Shown here one piece after another: positions 1-8,185 of a DNA stretch of 64,000 bases. This stretch comes from Vondammii sp040505895 (GTDB lineage: Bacteria > Pseudomonadota > Gammaproteobacteria > Chromatiales > Chromatiaceae). The notes beneath the pieces are model-generated. The model was given only the letters and a program-made list of their open reading frames with translations. It was not told the DNA's origin and ran no database searches. The stretch is from NCBI GenBank assembly GCA_040505895.1, contig JBEVXU010000018.1:286492-350491 (forward strand), written 5' to 3'. The translations under genes and the position numbers were made by a program. Each line of letters begins with the position of its first letter. The first letter of the stretch is position 1.

Positions 1-26
1 GAATTTCGCCACCTCTTTTACAGACA

Positions 27-51
27 AAACCCCGAGAGGATCTCGAGGTTT
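27..51 (-). terminator. Rho-independent terminator after tRNA-Gly
   Basis: Read leftward, a GC-rich stem (AAACCTCGAGA paired with TCTCGGGGTTT) is followed by TTTG. It lies just past the 3' end of tRNA-Gly and probably ends the uvrC-pgsA-tRNA transcript. The T-tract is short, so strength is uncertain. Confidence 0.55.
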
Positions 52-62
52 CATCCAAAATT

Positions 63-138
63 TGGAGCGGGAAACGAGATTCGAACTCGCGACCCCAACC
101 TTGGCAAGGTTGTGCTCTACCAGCTGAGCTATTCCCGC
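63..138 (-). tRNA. tRNA-Gly (anticodon GCC)
   Basis: The reverse strand folds into a complete 76-nt cloverleaf: acceptor GCGGGAA/TTCCCGC, D arm with AGCTCAGCTGGTAGAGC, anticodon loop TTGCCAA, T arm with GTTCGAATC, and an encoded CCA end after discriminator T. It follows pgsA in the same direction, the gene order common in gammaproteobacteria (uvrC-pgsA-tRNA-Gly). Confidence 0.97.
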
Positions 139-206
139 ATTGCTAAGAGCGGGCTATTGTAATCTTCCAGTGATCACTGTCAAGAGCGAAGGCTCTTTTT
201 TTCCTT

Positions 207-791
207 CTATTTGGCCCCGGAAGATCGTCCGCTGAGAGTCGGCCATGCCGCTTTCATATAGACCATCATAGACCAGAGGGTAAGAATAACTGCAAGATAG
301 AGAAGTACATAACCAATGGTGTTAACCGGCAATCCAAACAGATCCTCCTGATAAATCAGAAGAAAAATAGCCATCATTTGAAAAGCAGTCTTTATCTTGC
401 CTATCACCGAGACCGCTACCTGAGCTCTGACGCCCAGTTCGGCCATCCATTCACGCAGGGCGGAGATGGTAATCTCTCGACCGATAATCACTGCCGCCGG
501 CATTGCCAGCGCAGGCGTTGGATTGGCCTCCACCAGGAGAATCAGGGCGGTTGCCACCATCAGTTTATCCGCCACCGGATCGAGAAAGGCACCTAAGGGT
601 GAAGTCTGCTCAAGACGCCTGGCAAGATAACCATCCAACCAATCCGTCATTGCCGCCAGGGCAAACACCAGAGCACAGACCTTCCCGGAAAACTCCCATG
701 GCAGATAAAAGATAACAACGAAGACCGGTATCAGCGCAATCCTGAGAAGGGTCAAGATATTGGGAATATTTAGACGCATACTCGTGCTCAT
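207..791 (-). CDS. pgsA: CDP-diacylglycerol--glycerol-3-phosphate 3-phosphatidyltransferase
   Basis: Inner-membrane enzyme that condenses CDP-diacylglycerol with glycerol 3-phosphate to give phosphatidylglycerol phosphate, the committed step to phosphatidylglycerol and cardiolipin. The 194-aa protein carries the CDP-alcohol phosphatidyltransferase signature as DWLDGYLARR, then G, FLD and VADK, supplying the metal-binding aspartates, and several hydrophobic segments. Length is normal for PgsA. Two ATG starts are possible, at 791 and four codons later (MRLNIPNILTLLRI), and neither has a strong ribosome site; the longer one is given. It lies 50 bp after uvrC and before tRNA-Gly. Confidence 0.95.
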   Translation of the reverse strand: MSTSMRLNIPNILTLLRIALIPVFVVIFYLPWEFSGKVCALVFALAAMTDWLDGYLARRLEQTSPLGAFLDPVADKLMVATALILLVEANPTPALAMPAAVIIGREITISALREWMAELGVRAQVAVSVIGKIKTAFQMMAIFLLIYQEDLFGLPVNTIGYVLLYLAVILTLWSMMVYMKAAWPTLSGRSSGAK

Positions 792-840
792 TCAATGTGG
801 TAACTACAGGTTCAGAGGGGATTAAGAGTGTACTAATCGC

Positions 841-2670
841 CTATCTCTCTCCATGAAAAACCTCATAGATCTGTAGTGCCAAATGACGACTGATGCCATC
901 AACCCGCTCCAGATCCTCTACGCCGGCCCGGGAGATACCCTGAAGGCCGCCAAACTGTTTCAAAAGGCGCTGTCTACGCTTTGCCCCAATACCCGAAATT
1001 TCCTCAAGTGGTGAGCTTCTACGGCGCTTATCCCGTCGCTGACGATGCCCTGTGATGGCAAATCGATGCGCCTCATCACGTATCTGTTGAATCAGGTGCA
1101 GCGCCGGAGAGTTGGCCGGGAGTATAATGGGCGAACTCTCTCCGAACAAGAAGAGCTGCTCCATTCCCGGTTTCCTGTCCGGCCCTTTGGCGACACCAAC
1201 CAGAGTGACCCCGGCCACGGCCAACTCCCGCAACACTTCCGCCACCGCTGACAACTGCCCCTTGCCGCCATCGATGAAGAGAATATCGGGCAACACACCC
1301 TCACCGGATTGGATGCGAGTATAACGCCGTGTCAGCGCCTGCTCCATCGCAGCATAGTCGTCACCTCCCTGGATGCCTTCAATATTGAACCGGCGATAAT
1401 CTGATTTCAGCGGTCCCTGGCTATCAAAGACCACGCAGGAGGCAACCGTCAACTCCCCTCCGGTATGGCTGATATCGAAGCACTCCATACGGCAGGGCGC
1501 TTCATCCAGTTTTAAAGCCAACTGAAGGGCATCCAGCCGCTGCTGCATACCCGCCCGCCCGGCCAACCGGGCGTCGAGAGAGAGGCGTGCATTCTGCAAT
1601 GCCATTGTCAGCCAGCGCGCCCGATCGGTGCGAACACGATGTTTTAGCCGAACCTGTCGCTCCCCCTGCCGACTGAGCACCTCTTCCAGCAGATCACTAT
1701 CCTCTGGCATGGCACTGACAATAATCTCTCGGGGGACGGATTTGCCGATATAGTGCTGGGCAATAAATGCCGACACAACCTCACACTCACCCTGTTCCGC
1801 CGTTAATTGGGGGTAGTACACCTTGTTACCAAGATTACGGCCATTGCGAATATAGAAAAGCTGAATACAGGCCACCCCCCCTTTGGTAACGGCGGCAATA
1901 ATATCTATATCACCACCCTCTCCCGTGACGTACTGCTTCTCCTGAATCCGACGCAGAGCGGCCACCTGATCCCGATAACGTGCCGCCTGTTCAAATGCGA
2001 GATTGTCAGAAGCCTGCTCCATCCGCACCACCAGGCTGTCGATCACCCGGTTAGTCTTTCCTTCAAGAAACAGCTCAGCATCGTGGACATCCTGGGCATA
2101 ATCAGCCTCAGAAACCAGATCAACGCAAGGTGCGGTGCAGCGCTTGATCTGATACTGCAGACACGGCCTGGAGCGATTGCGGTAGAAAGCATCTTCACAT
2201 TGGCGAACGGGAAACAGCTTCTGCATCAACTGCAGAGTCTCACGCATCGAACCCGCATTGGGAAAGGGACCGAAATAGCGCCCCTTGGCCTTTCTACTTC
2301 CGCGATGATAGGCAAGGCGGGGAAAATGCTCTGCAGAAAGAAAGATATAGGGATAGCTCTTATCATCCCGCAGCAGAATATTGTACTTCGGCTTGTGGGA
2401 TTTGATCAGGGTGTTTTCCAGAATCAGCGCTTCAGCTTCGGTATGGGTTACCGTCACCTCAATTTCCCTGATCTGGGACACCATATTGTGAATTCTGCGG
2501 TTGAGTGAGCGACTGAAGTAGCTGCTTACCCGTCGTTTTAGATTTCTCGCCTTGCCGACATAAAGCACCTCATTGTCAACACCCAGCATCCTGTAGACCC
2601 CTGGAAGAGAAGTCAGCGTCTTTAAGAAAACGCGGTGATCAAACGTTTGTGATGGAATTTCCAGTGCCAT
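841..2670 (-). CDS. uvrC: UvrABC system protein C (excinuclease subunit)
   Basis: The nuclease subunit of nucleotide excision repair, which cuts on both sides of a lesion marked by UvrB. The 609-aa protein has the N-terminal GIY-YIG domain (LPGVYRML, then VLYVGKARNLKRRV), the cysteine-bearing linker around PCLQYQIKRCTAPC, a UVR (UvrB-binding) helix near residue 205-235, the RNase H-like domain (CFDISH, DILFIDGGKGQL), and C-terminal helix-hairpin-helix repeats (ISGIGAKRRQRLLKQFGG, VDGIS). All expected domains are intact and length is typical. It normally sits directly after uvrY, but here a 237-bp repeat element separates them. Confidence 0.98.
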   Translation of the reverse strand: MALEIPSQTFDHRVFLKTLTSLPGVYRMLGVDNEVLYVGKARNLKRRVSSYFSRSLNRRIHNMVSQIREIEVTVTHTEAEALILENTLIKSHKPKYNILLRDDKSYPYIFLSAEHFPRLAYHRGSRKAKGRYFGPFPNAGSMRETLQLMQKLFPVRQCEDAFYRNRSRPCLQYQIKRCTAPCVDLVSEADYAQDVHDAELFLEGKTNRVIDSLVVRMEQASDNLAFEQAARYRDQVAALRRIQEKQYVTGEGGDIDIIAAVTKGGVACIQLFYIRNGRNLGNKVYYPQLTAEQGECEVVSAFIAQHYIGKSVPREIIVSAMPEDSDLLEEVLSRQGERQVRLKHRVRTDRARWLTMALQNARLSLDARLAGRAGMQQRLDALQLALKLDEAPCRMECFDISHTGGELTVASCVVFDSQGPLKSDYRRFNIEGIQGGDDYAAMEQALTRRYTRIQSGEGVLPDILFIDGGKGQLSAVAEVLRELAVAGVTLVGVAKGPDRKPGMEQLFLFGESSPIILPANSPALHLIQQIRDEAHRFAITGHRQRRDKRRRSSPLEEISGIGAKRRQRLLKQFGGLQGISRAGVEDLERVDGISRHLALQIYEVFHGER

Positions 2671-2729
2671 ATGGCAGATTATTAATCAGATGGGGAACAG
2701 CACAGAGATAACCGGGAAGGACAGATTAT

Positions 2730-2966
2730 CCTAGAATCCTCAGTTGGGCAGGGTGGAGAGTGCACTTGCGGTGGTGCAGTACAAGGCACAACGACACGGA
2801 ATAGTTGTTCTATTCCAAGGAGTTGTAACAACCTAATGCACCACCGCAAGTGTGCTATCCGCCTTGTAGCGTAATTCATCCAGAGAGTGAAATAGGCAAT
2901 CGCTGTCAATGCAATTAAAATCAATGCGTTGTCCGTAGAATGGAGCGATCAACTGAGGATTCTAGG
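2730..2966. mobile_element. MITE-like element between uvrY and uvrC
   Basis: Perfect 17-bp terminal inverted repeats (CCTAGAATCCTCAGTTG at 2730-2746 and its complement at 2950-2966) bound 237 bp. They are flanked by an identical pentamer ATTAT at 2725-2729 and 2967-2971, which fits a 5-bp target duplication. An inner perfect 16-bp inverted repeat (CACTTGCGGTGGTGCA, 2763-2778 and 2837-2852) and a small GGAATAG/CTATTCC hairpin suggest strong secondary structure. No convincing ORF lies inside, so it is non-autonomous. The right-hand target copy contains the uvrY stop codon. Confidence 0.8.
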
Positions 2967-2967
2967 A

Positions 2968-3615
2968 TTATGAGCCCTCGGTAGTGACCAATCCGTGTCT
3001 TATCGAAAGCAGCGTCAACTCCACATCGGTCTCAACATTGAGTTTTTCAAATAGACGGTGTCGATAGGTGCTGACCGTTTTTGGACTGAGACAGAGAGCA
3101 TCTGAGATGCCCTGGGTCTTCTGCCCCTGTGTAATCATCATCAACACCTGCATTTCACGCGGTGAGAGAAGACTGAAAGGAGAGTCGGGGTCTACGCCTG
3201 TAAGGCGTGCAATAGTGAGTTTTTGGGATACTTCGCTTGCGATAAACGGTTTTCCCTTAACAACAGTTCTAATGGCGGTAAACATCTCATCTGCTGGACA
3301 ACCCTTTGTCAGATAGCCGATAGCACCGGCTTCATGAAGTTGTTCAGGAAAAGGGGTATCGGCAAGAACAGTCACCGCGATAACCTGAGTTGAGGGGCTG
3401 CGACGCCGAATTTTACGAGTCGCCTCGATACCACCAATCCCAGGCATGTTGACATCCATAAGGACTAGATCGGGGCCGAGTTGATCTACCATAGTGACCG
3501 CCTTCTCACCGCACTCCGCTTCGCCTACCACTTCGATATCAGACTCTTTTTCGAGAATACGGCGAAAGCCGGTTCTTACAAGCTCGTGGTCGTCTACCAA
3601 TAGGACTCTTATCAT
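2968..3615 (-). CDS. uvrY: UvrY/GacA-type response regulator
   Basis: A 215-aa NarL/FixJ-family regulator. Residues 1-120 form a receiver domain (acidic DD at 8-9, phospho-acceptor Asp54 in VLMDVNMPG, conserved T and K further on) and residues about 145-210 a LuxR-type helix-turn-helix (LSPREMQVL, then SDALCLSPKTVSTYRHRLFE). It resembles GacA/UvrY, which with a BarA/GacS kinase activates small RNAs that titrate CsrA/RsmA. Adjacency to uvrC and pgsA supports UvrY. A BarA-type kinase with matching architecture is encoded at 14594-17362. The stop codon lies inside the apparent 5-bp target duplication of the neighbouring MITE. Confidence 0.93.
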   Translation of the reverse strand: MIRVLLVDDHELVRTGFRRILEKESDIEVVGEAECGEKAVTMVDQLGPDLVLMDVNMPGIGGIEATRKIRRRSPSTQVIAVTVLADTPFPEQLHEAGAIGYLTKGCPADEMFTAIRTVVKGKPFIASEVSQKLTIARLTGVDPDSPFSLLSPREMQVLMMITQGQKTQGISDALCLSPKTVSTYRHRLFEKLNVETDVELTLLSIRHGLVTTEGS

Positions 3616-4100
3616 ACCACCACCACTCCAACGTAACTCACACGGCAGCTCCCGCAGCTTGGGGATTCTGAACAGTCAAAGGAGTGCTCGCCGTACAACA
3701 TTCTTGTTTTAATTTAGCAGAGCAATAGTCACGCGCAAGGGTCTACCCTGTCAAGCGCTTAGGATACCCCAAGACAGAACTGTCTTTGAAGAAAGTCCAT
3801 ATAGGGACTTTTGTTCACTTTATGATCTTCTGCCACCCATAAAGAAAGAACTGATCTGCACCAACGCAGCACGTTGGATGTCGAATCGAAGGCTTCTCTT
3901 CAAAACCGGCCTAGACACCATCCATAAAAAAACCCTGCCGAGGCAGGGTTCTTTAAATATATGGTGGAGAGGCAGGGATTGATGGCGCACTTCCCTGTGC
4001 GCCTCCCCTTCGGGGTGCCGCTAGCGCGGCATCAAAAGGGCCTCCTGTCCTTTTAATCGAACCAAGGGTTCTCTTCACATACTACCTTTCAGCCATACAT
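3616..4100. repeat. Region with a decayed copy of the tRNA-Ser 3' end and terminator
   Basis: About 480 bp without a gene. The left part probably carries the uvrY promoter, though none is obvious. At about 3926-3980 is a near copy of the tRNA-Ser downstream region at 4101-4154: the terminator stem AACCCTGCC-GAG-GCAGGGTT, an AT-rich stretch, then GGTGGAGAGGCAGGGATT, matching the last 18 encoded bases of tRNA-Ser. Similarity seems to extend further left (AATCGAA, TTCTCTTCA). Beyond the 18-nt match the sequence diverges, so no functional tRNA remains. A tandem duplication or an old integration event could explain it. Confidence 0.6.
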
Positions 4101-4128
4101 AAAAAACCCTGCCGAGGCAGGGTTTTTT
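4101..4128 (-). terminator. Terminator after tRNA-Ser (bidirectional)
   Basis: AACCCTGCC-GAG-GCAGGGTT hairpin flanked by A6 and T6, so it can work on both strands. It lies 8 bp past the CCA end of tRNA-Ser. A near-identical hairpin sits at 3931-3950. Confidence 0.8.
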
Positions 4129-4135
4129 ATGTATG

Positions 4136-4226
4136 TGGTGGAGAGGCAGGGATTCGAACCCTGGGAGGGCTACAAACCCTCAACGGTTTTCAAGACCGCC
4201 GCATTCGGCCGCTCTGCCACCTCTCC
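4136..4226 (-). tRNA. tRNA-Ser (anticodon TGA)
   Basis: A 91-nt class II tRNA on the reverse strand: acceptor GGAGAGG/CCTCTCC, anticodon loop CTTGAAA, a long variable arm (GAGGGTTTGTAGCCCTC), T arm GGGTTCGAATCCC and an encoded CCA end. The long variable arm and UGA anticodon identify serine. Confidence 0.97.
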
Positions 4227-4424
4227 TGTTTTTCAGGACGCGAAGAATACCCGATTACCCCCCCTTTACGCTAGCCTTTTTTGTGAAAAACCCCAATGTA
4301 ATTGATCACCCTTGATTTATTGCACTTTCGGCCCAATCAAGTATGCTGTGAACCAATCGATAATGATGAAGTCATAATACCGACAGATCAGTAAGGATCG
4401 TCATTTTTAGGAGAGAACCACTCA

Positions 4425-5096
4425 ATGAATCGTCTTGACTACTCAGTAGCCCGCCCGGCAGAGAGCGCCCTTGCGGTCAACAAGGTTATTAAGAACACCT
4501 ACATGCTGCTTTCCGCAACACTGTTCTTCAGTGCGGTAATGGCCGCTGTCTCTACCGTGGCTCAAATGCCACCAATGACTTATCTTTTAAGTATCGGTGC
4601 GGCTTTCCTATTAATCTTCTTCGTGTTGCCCCGTACCGCGAACTCATCCAGCGGCCTGTTGACGGTCTTTGCCATCACTGGTCTGATGGGATTTGCTCTG
4701 GGCCCACTACTTCACAACTACCTGAGCCTGCCTAACGGCCCACAGATTATCGGCACCGCCTTTGGTGGTACCGGTGTTATCTTCCTTGGTCTTTCCGGCT
4801 ACGCACTTACCAGCCGCCAGAACTTCAACTTTATGGGTGGCTTCCTGGTTGCAGGTATGTTGATGGTGCTGATGTTTGCTCTGGCTAACATCTTCCTGAG
4901 TATGCCTGCCCTCTCACTGGCAATCTCCGCAGTTGTCATTATGCTGATGAGTGGCTTCATTCTCTACGACACCAGCCGTATGGTGCACGGTCACGAGACC
5001 AACTACATCATGATGACCGTCAGTCTCTATATCAACATTTTCAATATCTTCGTCAGCCTGCTTCACCTGCTTGGATTTATGTCCGGCGACGATTGA
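4425..5096 (+). CDS. yccA: Bax inhibitor-1/YccA family inner-membrane protein
   Basis: A 223-aa protein with a short soluble N-terminus and seven hydrophobic segments, ending in the family's hydrophilic tail. The pattern NKVIKNTYMLL at the start, GLMGFALGPLL in the middle and SLYINIFNIFVSLLHLLGF at the end is typical of YccA, the E. coli member that is a substrate and modulator of the FtsH protease. AGGAG lies about 11 bp before the ATG. It has no operon partner; a strong terminator follows within 30 bp. Confidence 0.92.
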   Translation: MNRLDYSVARPAESALAVNKVIKNTYMLLSATLFFSAVMAAVSTVAQMPPMTYLLSIGAAFLLIFFVLPRTANSSSGLLTVFAITGLMGFALGPLLHNYLSLPNGPQIIGTAFGGTGVIFLGLSGYALTSRQNFNFMGGFLVAGMLMVLMFALANIFLSMPALSLAISAVVIMLMSGFILYDTSRMVHGHETNYIMMTVSLYINIFNIFVSLLHLLGFMSGDD

Positions 5097-5119
5097 TTTG
5101 AATTAGGACGATTGGTACT

Positions 5120-5147
5120 AAAAAGCCCCGGTTTCCGGGGCTTTTTT
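5120..5147 (+). terminator. Rho-independent terminator after yccA
   Basis: AAAGCCCCGG-TTT-CCGGGGCTTT stem with a T6 tail, centred about 35 bp after the yccA stop. It rules out the longer in-frame start of the next small gene, which would run through this hairpin. Confidence 0.9.
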
Positions 5148-5162
5148 AATAGGAGAAGAGAT

Positions 5163-5342
5163 ATGGATTGGATGAAGATCGGCGCTGCCCTGCTGCTGGT
5201 GATGTTTATCGTCATGCTCTGGCCACGAGCCAAAGAGATGCTGACCAACAGCCCAAAGGCGGAGAAGGGTCAGTGGCAGGCGGCCATACTACCTGTACTT
5301 GGCGTGATCGCCTTTGTCATCTTTCTGATGATGACTATATAG
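5163..5342 (+). CDS. Small two-helix membrane protein
   Basis: A 59-aa protein with two hydrophobic helices (IGAALLLVMFIVMLW near the N-terminus and ILPVLGVIAFVIFLMMTI at the C-terminus) joined by a charged loop, so a small inner-membrane protein. The ATG at 5163 is preceded by AGGAG at a good distance and begins MDWMKIGAALLL. An earlier in-frame start would include the yccA terminator, so it is rejected. No function is recognised. Confidence 0.75.
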   Translation: MDWMKIGAALLLVMFIVMLWPRAKEMLTNSPKAEKGQWQAAILPVLGVIAFVIFLMMTI

Positions 5343-5370
5343 TGCTGCCCACCTAAAAGATGAAAAGAAA

Positions 5371-5450
5371 GATGCAGAGGTCACAGAGGAAAGGTTGATT
5401 CTCAAAAGACAATCTCGGCGTACTCTACTTCCCCTTGCGACCTCTGCATC
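5371..5450. repeat. Inverted repeat of the GCAGAGG type
   Basis: A perfect 12-bp inverted repeat (GATGCAGAGGTC at 5371-5382 and its complement at 5439-5450) enclosing CACAGAGGA. Related CGCAGAGA/ACAGAGG strings occur at about 28930-28975 and 59588-59615, always between genes. It could act as a terminator for the convergent serS and the small membrane gene. Confidence 0.5.
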
Positions 5451-5477
5451 CTGCTTTGTCCTATCCTCTGATAGAAG

Positions 5478-6749
5478 TTATATAACCTCCATCCCCCCCA
5501 TGTAGTGCCTCAGCACTTCAGGTACACGGATAGAGCCGTCAGCCTGCTGATAATTCTCCATTACCGCTACCAGGGTGCGGCCGACAGCCAAACCTGAGCC
5601 GTTGATGGTATGCACCAACTCCGGCTTACCGGTTTCAGGGTTGCGCCAGCGCGCCTGCAACCGACGTGCCTGGAAATCCTCGAAGTTTGAACAGGATGAG
5701 ATCTCACGGTAGGTATTCTGTGCCGGTAGCCATGCCTCAATATCGTAGGTCTTGGCAGACGAGAAACCGAGGTCGCCGGTACACAGGGTCACCACACGAT
5801 ACGGGATCTCCAAACGCTGCAGAATAGACTCTGCATGACCGGTAAGAGCCTCCAGTGTCTGATAGGAGTCCTCAGGACGCACTACCTGTACCATCTCCAC
5901 CTTCTCAAACTGATGTTGCCTGATCATGCCCCGCGTATCACGGCCATAGGCACCGGCCTCACTACGAAAACATGGGGTCTGAGCGACCCAACGCTTGGGC
6001 ATGTCGACATCTTCGATAATCTCATTCCGTACAATGTTAGTAATGGGTACCTCAGCGGTGGGAATCAGGTAGTAGGCCATTTCGCCGGAGACTTTGAACA
6101 GATCCTCCTCGAATTTCGGTAACTGCCCGGTACCACGCAGGCTGTCGGCATTGACCATAAAGGGAACATAGGTCTCTGTATAGCCGTGCTCTGCCGTATG
6201 TACATTAAGCATGAACTGGGCAAGTGCCCGATGAAGGCGAGCCAGGGGGCCCTGCAGGTTAGTAAAGCGGGAACCGGTGATCTTAGCCGCCACCTCAAAA
6301 TTCATTCCACCATTTGCAGCACCGAGATCAACGTGATCCTTGGGTTCAAAATCGAACCGAGGAGGTTCACCCCAGCGCCGCTCTTCCCGGTTATCCTCTT
6401 CATCACGCCCTTCAGGCACACTTGAATGAGGAATATTGGGTGTACCCATTGCAATCTCACTCAGTTTTCTCTGGACCTCGCCCAGCTCATCCTGTGCCGC
6501 CTTCAGTCTCTCACCCAGATCAGAGACTTCAGCCAGCAGAGGCTGGATATCCTCACCTGCCGCTTTTGCCTTACCAATCTGTTTGGAACGGCTGTTGCGT
6601 TCACTCTGCAACTGTTCTGCAGCAACCTGTAACTCCTTACGGCGGGTTTCCAGGTCTGATATCAACGTTACATCAAGGTCAACATGACGGCGCGCCAGTC
6701 CGGCGGCAACATTTTCCAGGTCGGTTCTCAGCAGTCGAGGGTCGAGCAT
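5478..6749 (-). CDS. serS: Serine--tRNA ligase
   Basis: Charges tRNA-Ser with serine via seryl-adenylate, and can also serylate tRNA-Sec. The 423-aa protein has the usual N-terminal coiled-coil arm (residues about 25-110) and a class II synthetase core: motif 2 in TPCFRSEAGAYGRDTRG followed by QFEKVEMV, and motif 3 in NGSGLAVGRTLVAVMENYQ. Length and both motifs are standard. It begins at ATG 6749 with MLDPRLLRTD, a typical SerRS N-terminus, three bases after the DUF190 gene upstream. Confidence 0.98.
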   Translation of the reverse strand: MLDPRLLRTDLENVAAGLARRHVDLDVTLISDLETRRKELQVAAEQLQSERNSRSKQIGKAKAAGEDIQPLLAEVSDLGERLKAAQDELGEVQRKLSEIAMGTPNIPHSSVPEGRDEEDNREERRWGEPPRFDFEPKDHVDLGAANGGMNFEVAAKITGSRFTNLQGPLARLHRALAQFMLNVHTAEHGYTETYVPFMVNADSLRGTGQLPKFEEDLFKVSGEMAYYLIPTAEVPITNIVRNEIIEDVDMPKRWVAQTPCFRSEAGAYGRDTRGMIRQHQFEKVEMVQVVRPEDSYQTLEALTGHAESILQRLEIPYRVVTLCTGDLGFSSAKTYDIEAWLPAQNTYREISSCSNFEDFQARRLQARWRNPETGKPELVHTINGSGLAVGRTLVAVMENYQQADGSIRVPEVLRHYMGGMEVI

Positions 6750-6752
6750 TAT

Positions 6753-7064
6753 CTATTCACCACTATTCATAACAGCGGGCCAACTAACGATCTGGCCCGG
6801 TTTAACTAAAGTATTGAGATGTCTAAGCACTCGATCGACTTTTGCAGGCTCATCAAAGAACTCAAGCACCAGCGGCAGATCGAGTGAAATATCGAGAAGT
6901 GTCGAGGAGTGGATTTTACCTGACTGGCCAAACCCCGCAATGCCGCGAAAAGCGGTCACGCCACGCACTTTCTCTTCATCGTGAAGCAGAGAGAGAATCT
7001 GCTGAAAATGGTGCTCGCCTTCAGTGAGATAGACGCGGACCATGATCACTTCCATTGCTGTCAT
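6753..7064 (-). CDS. DUF190 family protein (PII-like fold)
   Basis: A 103-aa protein of the DUF190 family, small proteins with a ferredoxin-like, PII-related fold often encoded next to crcB. Recognisable parts are MVRVYLTEGEHHF at the start, RGVTAFRGIAGFG in the middle and DLPLVLEFFDEPAKVDRVL near the end. The ATG at 7064 overlaps the crcB stop in an ATGA arrangement, implying translational coupling, so the longer in-frame start inside crcB is rejected. A regulatory role in fluoride export is a guess from context. Confidence 0.85.
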   Translation of the reverse strand: MTAMEVIMVRVYLTEGEHHFQQILSLLHDEEKVRGVTAFRGIAGFGQSGKIHSSTLLDISLDLPLVLEFFDEPAKVDRVLRHLNTLVKPGQIVSWPAVMNSGE

Positions 7065-7435
7065 AACTGTCTCCCTATAAGCAGTCCTACCCAGCAGGCC
7101 GCGATACATGCAATAACGGAGATCACCATATTGAGCCCCGCCTTCATATACTCCGCCTGTTCTATCAGACTGAGGGTTTCAATGGAGAAGGTGGAGAAGG
7201 TGGTAAAGGCACCGAGAAAACCAATCAGAAGTGCACCACGCATCTCGGGGCTTACTGTCATCCTCTCCAGAAAGAGAGTAAAGAGTAACCCCATCACCAA
7301 AGACCCAAGCACATTAACCGCCAGGGTACCGTAGGGAAACCCACGGCCCAACAGAATATAAACGCCGTTGGAAACCCAAAAGCGCATCAACGCCCCTGCA
7401 GCACCACCGGCGGCAATGAATAGGACCTGGGACAA
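7061..7435 (-). CDS. crcB: Fluoride ion channel CrcB/Fluc
   Basis: Inner-membrane dual-topology fluoride channel that relieves cytoplasmic fluoride toxicity. The 124-aa protein has four hydrophobic helices and the conserved GALMRFW, NVLGSLVMGLLF and TTFSTFSIE segments (the last carries the pore phenylalanines and the Na+ site region). Length is typical. It is first in a crcB-DUF190-serS run. I looked for a fluoride riboswitch in the 85 bp upstream and saw no convincing one. Confidence 0.96.
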   Translation of the reverse strand: MSQVLFIAAGGAAGALMRFWVSNGVYILLGRGFPYGTLAVNVLGSLVMGLLFTLFLERMTVSPEMRGALLIGFLGAFTTFSTFSIETLSLIEQAEYMKAGLNMVISVIACIAACWVGLLIGRQL

Positions 7436-7519
7436 AGATGGACTCCCTCTACGGAAATAATGGGCGCTATATTACACCCAAGCCTGGGGGAAATCCCGGG
7501 TCAGAAGTTAATAAAATCC

Positions 7520-8128
7520 TTACTTCTGCTTCCAATGTTTTGAAGCGTCCTGATACCACCAACCTCCAGAGGCTCCTTGGGCCCATTTCTGAGCAAAGGT
7601 AGCGCGTACCTTGGGCTCCCACTCCGGGTGACCATTGGCTTCAGCGATGGCTCGATAGAGTGCATTACGATCACTATTTTCGGCACTTATCAGCTTTTTC
7701 ACCTTGTTGCGGTCTTTTAGAGAGATCGCGGAACTGTCTCGCATCGCTACCATCGCATCACGGGTAAAGCCAATACCGCCACTAGCATAGTGAGACGCAA
7801 GGGAAGAGTGGCGCCGTTTCATATTTGCCTGCAACTTCCTCACCTTCGGGGTATTAACATTGAAGTTGGGTTGTGCCGCCTGAGCAGGGGGAATAATCAG
7901 ATCAAGAAGCCGTATGGCGTAGCTCTGCTCAACAGGCAAATAAAATGAGGCACCCTTATCGCCCTTGGAAGCGTCATCCCCCTCCTTTTTCGATTTGCCG
8001 AGGATATCATCAACAATCCGCTCAGCTGCGGCCTCAGCCTCGGCAGAAGGGAAATATATGTTGATGGTGACACAGGCCGCAAGTAGCAGCATGCCGGCAA
8101 GCAATAAGGTTAACTTGGTCTGTTTCAT
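7520..8128 (-). CDS. YdbL-like DUF1318 lipoprotein
   Basis: A 202-aa lipoprotein with signal peptide and lipobox LLAAC (Cys19). Its C-terminal part (residues about 135-202) is the DUF1318/YdbL domain: DRNALYRAIAEANGHPEW, then FAQKWAQGASGGWWYQD and WKQK. Residues 19-44 (CVTINIYFPSAEAEAAAERI) differ from E. coli YdbL, which is periplasmic and not a lipoprotein. In E. coli YdbL works with YdbH and the small lipoprotein YnbE in phospholipid transport between membranes. The YdbH-like gene lies just upstream; no separate ynbE is visible. Confidence 0.8.
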   Translation of the reverse strand: MKQTKLTLLLAGMLLLAACVTINIYFPSAEAEAAAERIVDDILGKSKKEGDDASKGDKGASFYLPVEQSYAIRLLDLIIPPAQAAQPNFNVNTPKVRKLQANMKRRHSSLASHYASGGIGFTRDAMVAMRDSSAISLKDRNKVKKLISAENSDRNALYRAIAEANGHPEWEPKVRATFAQKWAQGASGGWWYQDASKHWKQK

Positions 8129-8185
8129 CTTCTTCTCCTAAAAAACTGACACTGCATATCTTTCCACAATAACTTGAAACCCGAG

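Noticed and set aside
1807..2508. 233-aa open frame on the + strand
   Set aside because: It lies wholly antisense to uvrC, whose domains are intact; no family features.
2682..2924. 80-aa frame between uvrC and uvrY
   Set aside because: It lies inside the MITE and is disrupted by its inner inverted repeat structure; no protein features.
4133..4315. 60-aa frame beginning MWWRGRDSNPG
   Set aside because: It runs across tRNA-Ser; such frames over tRNA 3' ends are a common artefact.
7436..7519. Possible fluoride riboswitch before crcB
   Set aside because: No conserved GGNGAU-type core or pseudoknot could be recognised in the short leader.
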